Notes under the pieces: generated by a model
Databases searched by the model: none
Seen by the model: the letters and a program-made list of their open reading frames with translations, nothing else
What the model was told of the DNA's origin: nothing
Assembly: GCF_009649735.1 (NCBI RefSeq)
Contig: NZ_WJNH01000004.1
Location: 160,929 to 224,928 of the forward strand
Direction: 5' to 3'
DNA length: 64,000 bases
DNA from: Salinibacillus xinjiangensis
GTDB taxonomy: Bacteria > Bacillota > Bacilli > Bacillales > Alkalibacillaceae
In this document: positions 44,931 through 54,116 of the stretch, one piece after another
Numbering within the stretch: the first letter of the stretch is position 1
Layout of the letters: each line of letters begins with the position of its first letter
Translations under genes and position numbers: made by a program

Positions 44931-46565
44931 TTACCACGTTACCTTGAACAACTTTTTCCATGCAATAGTATTGGCTATCAGTAAGATGATTAAATATATA
45001 TAGACTCCATAATCATAAAGTGTTGCTAAGAAGTGCACGATTGCAAATACACCGATTAATATCATATATGGAAGGGTCAGCCACCCCTCTTTTTGTTGGG
45101 CAGTATCAAACGGCTCTGAAAAAGGAAGTGATCCTTTCAGAATGGTAAAGCATATCGCAATATAAACACATGAACCTAACAGAATAGCGATAACGTCCGG
45201 AACAATACGAAATCCGAATAACCAAATAAAAATAGCACTAAGAACCACGTAAATCGGAATATGGAGCTTGATAATAAAAGCCTTTAAGGTCCCTTTATAT
45301 AGTGGCTCTAAGTCATTTATTGGTATCGTTTTATAGATCCAAGAGCCCTTGTAAGTTCCTGAGTATTTTAGCATCATGACTGCAGTCGGAATCATAATGA
45401 AACAAAAATATAAAGATAAATACAATTTACCCGTGGCGATTTCCGCTAAACTCTCCACCTGTAATTGATTAAAAATAAAGATAAAGGGAAAAACGAGCGA
45501 AAAGCCTAAGGAAGGGTACACCTTTAACCGAAATTCTCGCTCATTTTTCATCATATAACTCGCAAAGCGGAAAAATGCCCTTTCTTCCTTTGATGCGCAA
45601 ACTAGCTTTAGCAATCCCACCTTCCCTGTTTTTTGTTTAGGCTCCTTGCTCACAGCGTGATTGGCAAGCTTCTGTAAATTAATTTCAAAAGCTGACATGG
45701 ACCTGATATAAACAAGTAAGGCTGCAATTGGGACAGCAACGGCGATGACCGTAAATATAACAAACACCTGATCATCATTTTGACCTAACACTAACTCAAA
45801 TGGTGATGCAAACCACATAGGCGGAATGAACACGTGCCACCAAACTGGGTTAAAGGTAATGTCAACATTAACAACATTAAATGCACGTGCCAAGATTTGA
45901 TAGCCCACTACCATCGTAATCGAAAGGCCAATCTGTACATAATTAATGATGTCCTTCAATTTTTCTCCATCAAAAAGGCGTAAAATCAGAATATATAGCA
46001 AGGCCGTTAGCACGACAACAAGGATATCAATTAAAACAATATTCAATAGGAAAAGAACTGAAAACATAAGTCCATGCCTAAATATGCCCACAATAAAAGG
46101 AATTGCTACGACTGCTGTTGTTAATAAAAATAAATATGAACAAATATGTAAGGCCTTTGCGGTACTGATAGTCATTTTATCCACAGGTTTTGTGGACAAA
46201 ATATTTCGATCACGAATATCCAAAAGAACTGTTGAGAAGTCGGAAATCATTGCTGTCATAATTATAAACATCATGATGCCAAACATTATACTCATTTGAA
46301 AAAAATAATTTTCCCCCAAAAACATAAATGGTATGAGAAAAAGTCCAAAAAACACGTACATCCACAATGACCTTAGAAAGTAGTTTTGATCCTTTTTCTT
46401 TTTTTGGTTTGGCTGATTGAAAAGTGTAGGCACCCTTCGTTGGTCCATGGTGAGTTTGACTTGTAGAATCCTCCTCATCACGGGGTAGTCCACGCCAAAT
46501 CTAGTAAAAATCCACTTAAATTTGTCGAAAAACCTTAGTGTCAGGTAGTCTTTCATGTCAATCAC
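44931..46565 (-). CDS. ABC-2-type exporter permease
   Basis: 544 residues with roughly twelve membrane helices and a basic N terminus (RILQVKLTMDQRRVPTLF). There is no ATPase motif. The start overlaps the end of the ATPase gene at 46562 (four bases), so the two are translationally coupled and form one exporter. DIRDRNILSTKPVDKMTIST is a cytoplasmic loop typical of such large Bacillus permeases. The substrate is unknown. Confidence 0.82.
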   Translation of the reverse strand: MIDMKDYLTLRFFDKFKWIFTRFGVDYPVMRRILQVKLTMDQRRVPTLFNQPNQKKKKDQNYFLRSLWMYVFFGLFLIPFMFLGENYFFQMSIMFGIMMFIIMTAMISDFSTVLLDIRDRNILSTKPVDKMTISTAKALHICSYLFLLTTAVVAIPFIVGIFRHGLMFSVLFLLNIVLIDILVVVLTALLYILILRLFDGEKLKDIINYVQIGLSITMVVGYQILARAFNVVNVDITFNPVWWHVFIPPMWFASPFELVLGQNDDQVFVIFTVIAVAVPIAALLVYIRSMSAFEINLQKLANHAVSKEPKQKTGKVGLLKLVCASKEERAFFRFASYMMKNEREFRLKVYPSLGFSLVFPFIFIFNQLQVESLAEIATGKLYLSLYFCFIMIPTAVMMLKYSGTYKGSWIYKTIPINDLEPLYKGTLKAFIIKLHIPIYVVLSAIFIWLFGFRIVPDVIAILLGSCVYIAICFTILKGSLPFSEPFDTAQQKEGWLTLPYMILIGVFAIVHFLATLYDYGVYIYLIILLIANTIAWKKLFKVTW

Positions 46566-47353
46566 GACTCCTGAACGATGGAGACAAACTCTTCAGCCAA
46601 TCCTTTATGCTCATCAAAGCCTGTTAATTGATTAAAGATTTCCTCCAACGTTCCTTCCTGGTTGTGTGCCTGTAAATCTTCAAAGCTACCATCTGCAACA
46701 ATTTGGCCACCATTGAGTAGAATAATACGATTGCTTATCTTCTCCACAACATCCATGATGTGTGAGGAGTAAAAAATGGTTTTACCTTGTGCTGCAAGCT
46801 GGGCGAGCACCTCTTTGAATACCATCACACTATTAGCATCGAGTCCACCAATGGGTTCATCTAAAAATAGTAAGTCTGGGTTATGTAATAGACTTGAGAT
46901 AATGAGAGTCTTTTGTTTCATTCCTTTGGAGAAGGAAGATATTCGACTATGATAAGCCTCCTCCAACCCGAAGATTTTCATGAGCCTGATAGCTTTTTGG
47001 TTTGCTACGTCAAAATCTAATCCATACAGTTCGCCGATAAACGTTAAATACTCGTGAGCTGTAAGATTGTCATAAAGCTCCGCAATTTCAGGTACATAAC
47101 CTATTCTTTGCTTATATTCCACATTACCATCAGAAATATCCCGTCCAAAAATTTTCACTCTACCTGAATAGGATTGCTCAAGTCCAAGCATAATTTTCAC
47201 CGTTGTGCTCTTGCCCGCACCATTTGGGCCGATATAGCCGATGATTTGCCCTTTATATACATTTAAATCAATACCATCTAATACACGCTTTGCGCCATAA
47301 GATTTCCCCAATCCTTCAAGCGAAAGAATCGGTTCATTAGCTGCCGTAGAAAT
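46562..47353 (-). CDS. ABC transporter ATP-binding protein, apparent ATT start
   Basis: About 263 residues. Walker A is GYIGPNGAGKST, the signature is degenerate (SSFSKGMKQKTLI) as in many ABC-2 exporters, Walker B is LLFLDEPIGGLD, and the H-loop is FYSSHIMDVVE. No ATG/GTG/TTG is well placed: upstream in-frame codons run into a palindromic repeat and lie before the apparent promoter. An ATT at 47353 follows GGGAAGGTGATC at good distance, so ATT initiation is inferred. It powers the permease encoded next. Confidence 0.87.
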   Translation of the reverse strand: MSTAANEPILSLEGLGKSYGAKRVLDGIDLNVYKGQIIGYIGPNGAGKSTTVKIMLGLEQSYSGRVKIFGRDISDGNVEYKQRIGYVPEIAELYDNLTAHEYLTFIGELYGLDFDVANQKAIRLMKIFGLEEAYHSRISSFSKGMKQKTLIISSLLHNPDLLFLDEPIGGLDANSVMVFKEVLAQLAAQGKTIFYSSHIMDVVEKISNRIILLNGGQIVADGSFEDLQAHNQEGTLEEIFNQLTGFDEHKGLAEEFVSIVQES

Positions 47354-47383
47354 AAGATCACCTTCCCAAAAAATGCTAATCCC

Positions 47384-47392
47384 ATCATAACA
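47384..47392 (-). promoter_or_regulatory. Extended -10 promoter of the ABC ATPase gene
   Basis: TGTTATGAT on the minus strand, an extended -10 (TG-N-TATGAT). The -35 is weak. It predicts a start point near 47377, downstream of the alternative TTG/GTG codons and upstream of the ATT. Confidence 0.5.
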
Positions 47393-47422
47393 TATAACCC
47401 AAACCAAATTTCCAAATAAATC

Positions 47423-47477
47423 CTTTAACACTTTAAAGCGACTGGGGACTGTCCCCAACTGCTTTAAAGCGCTAAAG
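47423..47477. repeat. 55-bp palindromic element, copy 2
   Basis: Same length and ends as the copy at 42190-42244 (CTTTAACACTTTAAAGCGAC to CTTTAAAGCGCTAAAG). The inner palindrome differs: TGGGGACTGTCCCCA. Confidence 0.8.
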
Positions 47478-47482
47478 GGAGA

Positions 47483-48454
47483 TTATTGTTCTATTTGTGA
47501 TACATTGCGATTAAACGTTATGGAGTATAGTCGATCTAATAGCCCACCTGAAAGAGAGGCTAAGACCTGTTGAAATAGCATGCTCATAACAACTGGAACG
47601 ATCACAGCTGCAGGGAAGTAGGTGATGGCAATTACTGCTCCCGTACTGATATTACGCATTCCACTATTAAAGATCAGCGTCACAGCCGTATCTTGATTAG
47701 CTTTAAGTGCCTTGGATGCAAACCACCCCAACACATAGCCTAGTGCAGCTAATAAAAACACAACTACTCCTACTAGAACTAACTGCCAATTAATATTAAG
47801 AAAATAGGAGGCGGCTTGAGAACTATTAATCATGACCACAGCACCTAGTCCAATCTTGGAAAAAGGGGCTAGATTGGGTGCCAATTGCTCGTTGACCTTC
47901 CCTTTGGTCATCTGATTCAGAGCCATACCCAGAACAGACGGAATCACAACCATCCATAACAAACCAATCATCATATCCACACCGTCCATATTCACAGATG
48001 AACCAACAAACACATTTAAAATAGCCGGAACTAGAAACGGAGCCAGAAACATATCTATTAAGACAATGGAGAGCGTTAAGACAATATTCCCCTTATATAC
48101 CGAAACCCATATTAAACTCGTAATCCCAGTTGGAACTAGAAATGCTAAAATAAGACCGGTCACAAAGTAAGGTTCATCATAGAAAACTAGACTCCCGACC
48201 CCAAAACAAATTACCGGCATGACAATATGCAGAATCAATAAACATATAAACAAAGGCAACGGATGAAGCATAACCTTTTTCAAATCAGAAAAGTTTGACC
48301 CTAGACTTCCTGCAAAGGTCATAAAAGCAAAAATCCATGGCACGAGATATTCTAACGGGATTAGCCAATCTGAAAGCGCCACCCCAATAACGACCGATAG
48401 CGGTGTAATCAGAGGCATCCAGCGTTGTAAAAATTGATTAAAAGTTTTTAACAT
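47483..48454 (-). CDS. Bile acid:sodium symporter (BASS) family transporter
   Basis: 323 residues, nine to ten membrane helices. MTFAGSLGSNFSDLKKVMLH and the later LIFNSGMRNISTGAVIAI resemble the sodium-site regions of BASS proteins, as in Bacillus YocS-type members of the same length. Probably a sodium-coupled organic anion importer; substrate unknown. Monocistronic. A palindromic element lies directly downstream. Confidence 0.85.
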   Translation of the reverse strand: MLKTFNQFLQRWMPLITPLSVVIGVALSDWLIPLEYLVPWIFAFMTFAGSLGSNFSDLKKVMLHPLPLFICLLILHIVMPVICFGVGSLVFYDEPYFVTGLILAFLVPTGITSLIWVSVYKGNIVLTLSIVLIDMFLAPFLVPAILNVFVGSSVNMDGVDMMIGLLWMVVIPSVLGMALNQMTKGKVNEQLAPNLAPFSKIGLGAVVMINSSQAASYFLNINWQLVLVGVVVFLLAALGYVLGWFASKALKANQDTAVTLIFNSGMRNISTGAVIAITYFPAAVIVPVVMSMLFQQVLASLSGGLLDRLYSITFNRNVSQIEQ

Positions 48455-48534
48455 GAAAAGACTCCTTCATCCCTTTAGCAAACTATGTACCTATCATAAT
48501 ATAAAACTGGTGTCATATGTTAAAAAGACTACTG

Positions 48535-49122
48535 TTACCTCGAAACAAACCGATTCCCCGTCACCCAATAACGCCAAGGATAATCCTTTGCCTCACCACT
48601 ATTTTCAATACCAATCCGAGGACCCTTTGAAATGGACGCTGGCTTCGGGCCCTCTGCTATGTAAATCGGTGGCTCATAAAGACTTCGACGGTAATCCTCC
48701 ATCGTAATTCCTAGGGCCTTCGTTAATTTTCCGGGTCCATTGGTTAAATTCACTTCCTTTTTATCCACACCACGTCTTTCATACATGAGGTCAATTCCGT
48801 CTTTTGGTTCAACGGCACGAATTAATACCGCTTCAGGCCTATCCACCTCACCACTCACAACATTTACCAAACAATGGGTGTGCATAGAATACGTATAGAC
48901 CAACCCCGGTTTCCCAAACATGACCTCTGTTCTTTTTGTTCTCCGATTTTGATAACTATGAGCAGCTCGATCCTCTGGTCCCTTGTACGCTTCTGTCTCA
49001 ACAATCCATCCCGAGGTCAGTCCCGATGAGGTTTCCTTCACAAGTAGCTTCCCAAGAAGTTCTTCAGCCAAAGTCAGGGTAGGCATATTATAAAAGGACG
49101 AACCAAGTGGAGTATATCGCAA
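48535..49122 (-). CDS. DNA-3-methyladenine glycosylase (AAG/MPG type)
   Basis: 195 residues. ELLGKLLVKETSSGLTSGWI then VETEAYKGPEDRAAHSYQNR carries the catalytic glutamate, and MHTHCLVNVVSG plus LTNGPGKLTKALGITMED complete the AAG fold. It excises alkylated purines. Start TTG 49122 lies five bases after GAGGAG. Confidence 0.92.
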   Translation of the reverse strand: MRYTPLGSSFYNMPTLTLAEELLGKLLVKETSSGLTSGWIVETEAYKGPEDRAAHSYQNRRTKRTEVMFGKPGLVYTYSMHTHCLVNVVSGEVDRPEAVLIRAVEPKDGIDLMYERRGVDKKEVNLTNGPGKLTKALGITMEDYRRSLYEPPIYIAEGPKPASISKGPRIGIENSGEAKDYPWRYWVTGNRFVSR

Positions 49123-49142
49123 ACACTCTCCTCCTCTCTCTT

Positions 49143-49388
49143 TTAAATGGAATTTTGAGCTTCAAGTAAATGCTTTAGTAATTCCCTAGCATGCTGTAAC
49201 TGTCGTGTTTCTTCCTCATTTCCGCTGTGGTGATTGTGTTCCAGTTCATTCAATAGCTTTTGTGCCCTAAATAAATGCTGCTGTGCCTGCTGATAATGCT
49301 CAGGGTCTGTATTTCCTTGTGCATCTAAAACGGCTCTTTCTGCATCATGGACAGAGTTAATTGCTTCTTGAAATTGTTGATTCGTCAT
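49143..49388 (-). CDS. Small helical protein, function unknown
   Basis: 81 residues, all helical and rich in Q, H and E (MTNQQFQEAINSVHDAERAV at the start, LQHARELLKHLLEAQ at the end), compatible with a two-helix coiled coil. No family recognised. ATG 49388 follows GGAAGGGG. It lies upstream of the glycosylase gene with a 20-base gap, so they may be cotranscribed. Confidence 0.7.
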   Translation of the reverse strand: MTNQQFQEAINSVHDAERAVLDAQGNTDPEHYQQAQQHLFRAQKLLNELEHNHHSGNEEETRQLQHARELLKHLLEAQNSI

Positions 49389-49547
49389 CTGTAAATCCCC
49401 TTCCAGTACTTATTTTACTTCTAATTTTTGTTATCACAATGTCCGTTATTCATCCTAAGAAACATATCTATATCTTTTTGTGGTACAACCCCTCTTCTAT
49501 GAATACACATGAATTAGACAAGCTTTATTTCATAAGGGGTGGACAAA

Positions 49548-50171
49548 TTGAATACGTTTTTCAGCTATATCTTATTAGGATTATCACTAGCTATTCCCAT
49601 TGGACCTGTTAACGCAGCACAACTAGACCTCGGTATTAAGGGGGGGTTTTTTCATTCTTGGCTAGTTGGACTAGGAGCTGTTATAGCCGATGGAATTTAT
49701 ATGCTAGTCGTTTACTTAGGGGTAGTTCATGTTATCGACACCCCCTTTATTAAAACCTTTTTATGGCTATTTGGTAGCTTTGTCTTACTTTATACAGGGT
49801 TTGAAAGTATGCTATCAGCCAATAAAATGAGCATTGAAAACCAACGAAATGTCGGTCCCTTTTCTAAATCCTTTTTAAAAGGATTTATGATGTCCTTAAT
49901 GAATCCTCTTACCATTCTGTTCTGGCTGGGGATTTACGGTTCAGTCTTAGCCGAAACTGCATCTTCATATGGAAACCAACAACTTATTTTATATAGTACG
50001 GCTATTTTTATTGGTCTTATGAGCTGGGATATCACCATGGCGACAATTTCAAGTAGCTTTCGAAAGCTTTTAAATACCCGTATATTACAGGGTCTATCTG
50101 CCATTTCAGGTTTATCACTCATTGGTTTTGGTGCTTACTTTGGGTACCAAGGCTTGAAATTATTGCTTTAA
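49548..50171 (+). CDS. LysE-family amino acid exporter
   Basis: About 207 residues and six membrane helices. LSLAIPIGPVNAAQLDLGIK is the LysE/RhtB N-terminal signature, and SLMNPLTILFWLGIYG the conserved helix 4 region. It likely exports amino acids or related compounds. TTG 49548 is favoured by GGGGTGG upstream; a GTG three codons earlier is the alternative. It converges with the permease gene, their stop codons overlapping. Confidence 0.85.
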   Translation: MNTFFSYILLGLSLAIPIGPVNAAQLDLGIKGGFFHSWLVGLGAVIADGIYMLVVYLGVVHVIDTPFIKTFLWLFGSFVLLYTGFESMLSANKMSIENQRNVGPFSKSFLKGFMMSLMNPLTILFWLGIYGSVLAETASSYGNQQLILYSTAIFIGLMSWDITMATISSSFRKLLNTRILQGLSAISGLSLIGFGAYFGYQGLKLLL

Positions 50172-51475
50172 CCTCGTCTTTGAAACTTCCATCGTTTAGA
50201 CATGATGATGGTGACAATTCCAATAACAACAACAAACCCTAGGCTAATAAGAAAGCCTGGACGACTAGCTGCATGAAATAAAGTTCCACTAACTCCTAAC
50301 AACACAAGAATAATCCCAATAGTAAATTTCAGACGATCGACGGTAGACTTTTTCAACAGCCTGCGAGCAGATAGGATAATAAAGAGCCAATTATAAATCA
50401 GCATTAAGCTTGCACCTGTTGTAACATATTCATAAATTTTATCCGGCAGTAATAAGGCCATAAAAATGGAAATTAACAAACCAATCACAAGTAAAGTGAG
50501 CGAAGGATAGGGAATGGCGAGTCGTCCATCCTTCGCAAAAAATGCTGGGGCATCCCCGTCCTCGGCTAAGGACCGCAATATACTAGCAACTCCAAATAAA
50601 GAAGCCACCATTGTGGAAAAGCCAGCAATAACTAGTGCACCATTAAGTACATGCGTAAAAAATGGTAAACCTAGCTTGTTTAAGACCTCTACGAACGGGC
50701 TTTCCTCGGTACTAAAGGAATTCATAAACAATAGAGCTAATCCTAACGAAATCACATAAATGGTCACTAGAGTAAAAATCATAACTTTTCCCGCTTTGGG
50801 AGCTTCCTTTGGGTCCTTCAATTCCATTGCCATTAATCCCATGATTTCAATTCCTCCAAAAGCGTAAAGAGCAAAAATAAAGCTCGACCAGACCCCTAAC
50901 ATTTGATTCGGAAAAAAATCATTTATGGTTTTAGGCAAATAAATTTCACTTGAATAGTCAATGAAACCTAAAATAAAAGCCCCAGCAATGAATATAAACA
51001 TAACAATCGCCGCTGTTTTTATGATTGCAAAAACGTTTTCTAATTTGCTGAGCCTTTTAGAGCCTGCTAATAGTACAAGTAAACCAAGCACTGCATAGAT
51101 GGCAGCGAAGATCCACATTGATATATTTGGAAACCAAAATTGTGTGAAAATCGATAAAGCTGTTAATTGGCTTCCCATAATTAATATTTCAGATGCCCAA
51201 TAAACCCATCCAATCGTAAAGCCAGCCCAATGGCCAAATGCTTTTTTACCATAAGATCGAAAGGATCCTTTTTGCGGATCCTGAGCTGTCATTTTGGCTA
51301 AGGCATCGAACACAATATAAGTGGTGAGCCCCGCAAAAATGAAAGCTAATAATATGGCAGGTCCCCCAAGTCGTATGCCAATACTAGAGCCAAGAAAAAA
51401 TCCCGTACCAATCGTACAGCCTACCCCAAATAGTGATAGCTGCCACCATTTCATATTTCCTTCCTGTTTACTCAT
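50168..51475 (-). CDS. APC-family amino acid permease
   Basis: 435 residues, twelve membrane helices. LFGVGCTIGTGFFLGSSIGI in helix 1 is the substrate-binding G-x-G motif of the APC superfamily, and YAFGGIEIMGLMAMELKDPK in helix 6 the second unwound region. It imports an unidentified amino acid. ATG 51475 has GAGGAGG. No T-box or other leader RNA was recognised upstream. Confidence 0.88.
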   Translation of the reverse strand: MSKQEGNMKWWQLSLFGVGCTIGTGFFLGSSIGIRLGGPAILLAFIFAGLTTYIVFDALAKMTAQDPQKGSFRSYGKKAFGHWAGFTIGWVYWASEILIMGSQLTALSIFTQFWFPNISMWIFAAIYAVLGLLVLLAGSKRLSKLENVFAIIKTAAIVMFIFIAGAFILGFIDYSSEIYLPKTINDFFPNQMLGVWSSFIFALYAFGGIEIMGLMAMELKDPKEAPKAGKVMIFTLVTIYVISLGLALLFMNSFSTEESPFVEVLNKLGLPFFTHVLNGALVIAGFSTMVASLFGVASILRSLAEDGDAPAFFAKDGRLAIPYPSLTLLVIGLLISIFMALLLPDKIYEYVTTGASLMLIYNWLFIILSARRLLKKSTVDRLKFTIGIILVLLGVSGTLFHAASRPGFLISLGFVVVIGIVTIIMSKRWKFQRRG

Positions 51476-51720
51476 CTACATCCTCCTCTAAAGTAAAGGA
51501 TGCCCAAAATTAGAGACGATACGACTGACATTTTATGATTGTCTCTTTTCCAACTGGGAAATGTCTGTTTATTGATATCCTGAGAGCAAACCCTTATACT
51601 TTTTAGGGGATTTCTTTTTGAATAAACGGTCTAGTTTCCTAAAGATAGTAGAAAAAATGTGTTTCATCTAAGGTTTAGAGGAATACTACAGATACAACTA
51701 GATGAAGGTGAGGATTTACA

Positions 51721-53226
51721 GTGAAGAACGAAAATCATACATATTGTACAATGGTTATTTTTGGTGCTACAGGAGATTTAGCCAAACGCAAGTTATTTCC
51801 ATCGATTTATAACCTTTATAAAAAAGGGTACCTTGATGAGAAGTTTGCAGTAATTGGAACAGCAAGGCGTGGTTGGAGTACAGAGGTTTTTCGTGAAAAT
51901 GTGGAAAAGGCTCTTCACGATTCCAAAATAGAAGTGGAGGCTAATGTAGAGGACTTTTTGGCCCACTTTGATTATATTCCTATGGATGTAACCACAAAAG
52001 AGTCCTATCAGGAACTTAGTAAGCTAATTTCAAGCCTAGAAGGTGAATTTCATATACCCGGAAATCGGATGTTCTACTTAGCCATGGCACCTCAATTCTT
52101 TGGAACGATTGCTTCATTCCTAAAATCTGAAGGTCTAACGAACGGTGATGGCTGGAATCGATTGATTATCGAAAAGCCATTTGGACACGATTTACCTTCT
52201 GCTAAAAAATTAAATGCAGAAATTCGCCAAGCCTTTGAGGAGGATGAAATATACCGAATTGACCACTACCTTGGCAAAGAAATGGTCCAAAACATTGAAG
52301 TCATCCGTTTTGCTAACGCGATGTTTGAACCACTGTGGAATAACCGTTACATTTCAAACATCCAAATCACATCAAGTGAGTCATTAGGTGTGGAGGAAAG
52401 AGGCGGTTATTATGATAAGTCTGGCGCACTTCGAGATATGGTTCAAAATCATATCCTACAAATGGTAGCTTTACTTGCCATGGAACCGCCAATCAAGCTG
52501 TCCACTGATGAAATTAGAAGTGAAAAAATTAGAGCATTACGTGCTCTCCGCCCGATGGCAATTGATGAAGTAGACGAGTATTTTGTCCGTGGTCAATATG
52601 GTCCTGGACAAATAGAAAATCAGGAAGTGCCTGGCTATAGAAGTGAAGAAAACATTAACCCTGAATCCAACACTGAGACATTTGTGGCTGGAAAGGTGTT
52701 AATTGATAATTTCCGTTGGGCAGGTGTACCATTTTACATTCGCACAGGGAAACGAATGGCTGAAAAGTCTACGAAGATTGTCATTCAGTTTAAAGATATC
52801 CCTATGAACCTTTATTATAAGTCAGAGGACGAAATGCATCCTAACTTACTGATTATTCATATCCAACCAGACCAAGGGATTTCCATTGTGATGAACGGTA
52901 AAAAGCTAGACAACTCCAAGGAAACTACACCAGTCAAATTGGATTACTGCAATAACTGTGTCGATCAACAAAACACACCTGAAGCCTATGAAAAATTGTT
53001 ACATGATGCCATTAATGGCGACGCTACGAACTTCACTCACTGGGATGAAGTCGCATTATCCTGGCAGTTTGTCGATACGATTTATCAAGCATGGGCGGAG
53101 AAAAAAGCAACGGACTTTCCAAACTATGATTCAGGAACGATGGGTCCTAAAGCCGCTGATGACCTATTAAATCAGGATGGCTTTAAGTGGTGGCCGATTG
53201 CCGACGATGGCGATTATTCCATTTAA
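51721..53226 (+). CDS. zwf: Glucose-6-phosphate dehydrogenase
   Basis: 501 residues. The NADP-binding motif is VIFGATGDLAKRKLFPSIYN, the active site RIDHYLGKEMVQNI and the substrate motif IIEKPFGHD. It oxidises glucose-6-phosphate to 6-phosphogluconolactone, the entry of the oxidative pentose phosphate route. The start is GTG 51721 with GAAGGTGAGG upstream. A cyclase gene follows after 15 bases in an apparent operon; gndA lies convergent nearby. Confidence 0.95.
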   Translation: MKNENHTYCTMVIFGATGDLAKRKLFPSIYNLYKKGYLDEKFAVIGTARRGWSTEVFRENVEKALHDSKIEVEANVEDFLAHFDYIPMDVTTKESYQELSKLISSLEGEFHIPGNRMFYLAMAPQFFGTIASFLKSEGLTNGDGWNRLIIEKPFGHDLPSAKKLNAEIRQAFEEDEIYRIDHYLGKEMVQNIEVIRFANAMFEPLWNNRYISNIQITSSESLGVEERGGYYDKSGALRDMVQNHILQMVALLAMEPPIKLSTDEIRSEKIRALRALRPMAIDEVDEYFVRGQYGPGQIENQEVPGYRSEENINPESNTETFVAGKVLIDNFRWAGVPFYIRTGKRMAEKSTKIVIQFKDIPMNLYYKSEDEMHPNLLIIHIQPDQGISIVMNGKKLDNSKETTPVKLDYCNNCVDQQNTPEAYEKLLHDAINGDATNFTHWDEVALSWQFVDTIYQAWAEKKATDFPNYDSGTMGPKAADDLLNQDGFKWWPIADDGDYSI

Positions 53227-53241
53227 AAAAGGAGAATTTGT

Positions 53242-53856
53242 ATGACGAAAATGTACGATATTACACTTCCCGTTTATAAAGGGATGCCTGTTTATAAGAA
53301 TAAACCAGAAAAGCAACCCGAGTTTGCAACCAAAACAAACGGACATGTAACCGAATCAACCATTAAAATGGATGCTCATACCGGAACACACATTGATGCC
53401 CCTCTTCACATGATTAATGATGGTGATACCTTTGAAACTATTCCACTGGATAAATTAATCGGGGATGTGAAGGTGTTTGATTTAACACATGTAGAAGAAA
53501 AAATTGAAGAGGAACATATTCAAGACCTTGGTATTGAAAAGGGTGACTTTGTTCTGTTTAAGACCCAAAACACCTTTGATGAAGAATTTAATTTTGAATT
53601 CATTTTCTTAGCGGAAAGTGGGGCCAAGTATCTTTCCGAAAAAGGCATTACTGGAGTTGGAATTGATTCACTCGGAATTGAACGAGCTCAAGAGGGTCAC
53701 CCAACACATAAAACCTTATTTGCTCATGACATTATTGTGATCGAAGGACTAAGTTTTAAAGAAGTAGAACCAGGCACCTATCACATGGTGGCTGCTCCCT
53801 TGAAGGTTTCTGGAATTGACGCTTCACCAGCACGAGTGTTGTTGTTTGAGAAGTAG
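53242..53856 (+). CDS. Cyclase-family (kynurenine-formamidase-like) metal hydrolase
   Basis: 204 residues. The metal-binding motif of the family is KMDAHTGTHIDAPLHMINDG (HxGTHxDxPxH), and the later GIDSLGIERAQEGHPTHKTL region carries another conserved histidine. Members hydrolyse N-formylkynurenine, isatin or related amides. No kynurenine genes are nearby, so the physiological substrate is unknown. ATG 53242 has AAAGGAG. Cotranscribed with zwf. Confidence 0.85.
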   Translation: MTKMYDITLPVYKGMPVYKNKPEKQPEFATKTNGHVTESTIKMDAHTGTHIDAPLHMINDGDTFETIPLDKLIGDVKVFDLTHVEEKIEEEHIQDLGIEKGDFVLFKTQNTFDEEFNFEFIFLAESGAKYLSEKGITGVGIDSLGIERAQEGHPTHKTLFAHDIIVIEGLSFKEVEPGTYHMVAAPLKVSGIDASPARVLLFEK

Positions 53857-53888
53857 GATTGTTGCTTGATGGCTCCGGTTGGCGGAAT

Positions 53889-54039
53889 GCTGATGATTGG
53901 CTGATTTATGCTGATGATTCTTATCAAAATGCTGAAGAAGATCATTTTAGCTAAAGTCAGGGGTTTTTCTGCTAAAGTTGCCTTAGACTTTGCTAAAGAA
54001 TCGCACCTCTATGCTAAAGTATTAACAAAATTTGCTGAA
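53889..54039 (-). repeat. 21-bp-phased TTYAGC array 3
   Basis: Eight cores on the minus strand, read on the plus strand as GCTGAT/GCTGAA/GCTAAA at 53889, 53910, 53931, 53950, 53971, 53992, 54013 and 54034. Six of seven intervals are 21 bp, one is 19. It lies between the gndA terminator and the convergent cyclase gene, oriented away from gndA in the same way array 1 is oriented away from the M20 gene. Confidence 0.85.
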
Positions 54040-54070
54040 GCCCCGGCCCCGCCTTCAACCACTACCAAAT

Positions 54071-54113
54071 AAAAAGACGTGATTGCCACAACCAAAGGCA
54101 ATCACGTCTTTTT
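54071..54113 (-). terminator. Terminator of gndA
   Basis: 17-bp perfect stem (54071-54087 with 54097-54113, AAAAAGACGTGATTGCC and its complement), flanked by A and T runs. Confidence 0.92.
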
Positions 54114-54116
54114 TAA

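Noticed and set aside
47354..47458. Longer ABC ATPase from TTG 47458
   Set aside because: The extension is encoded by the 55-bp palindrome and lies upstream of the extended -10 promoter.
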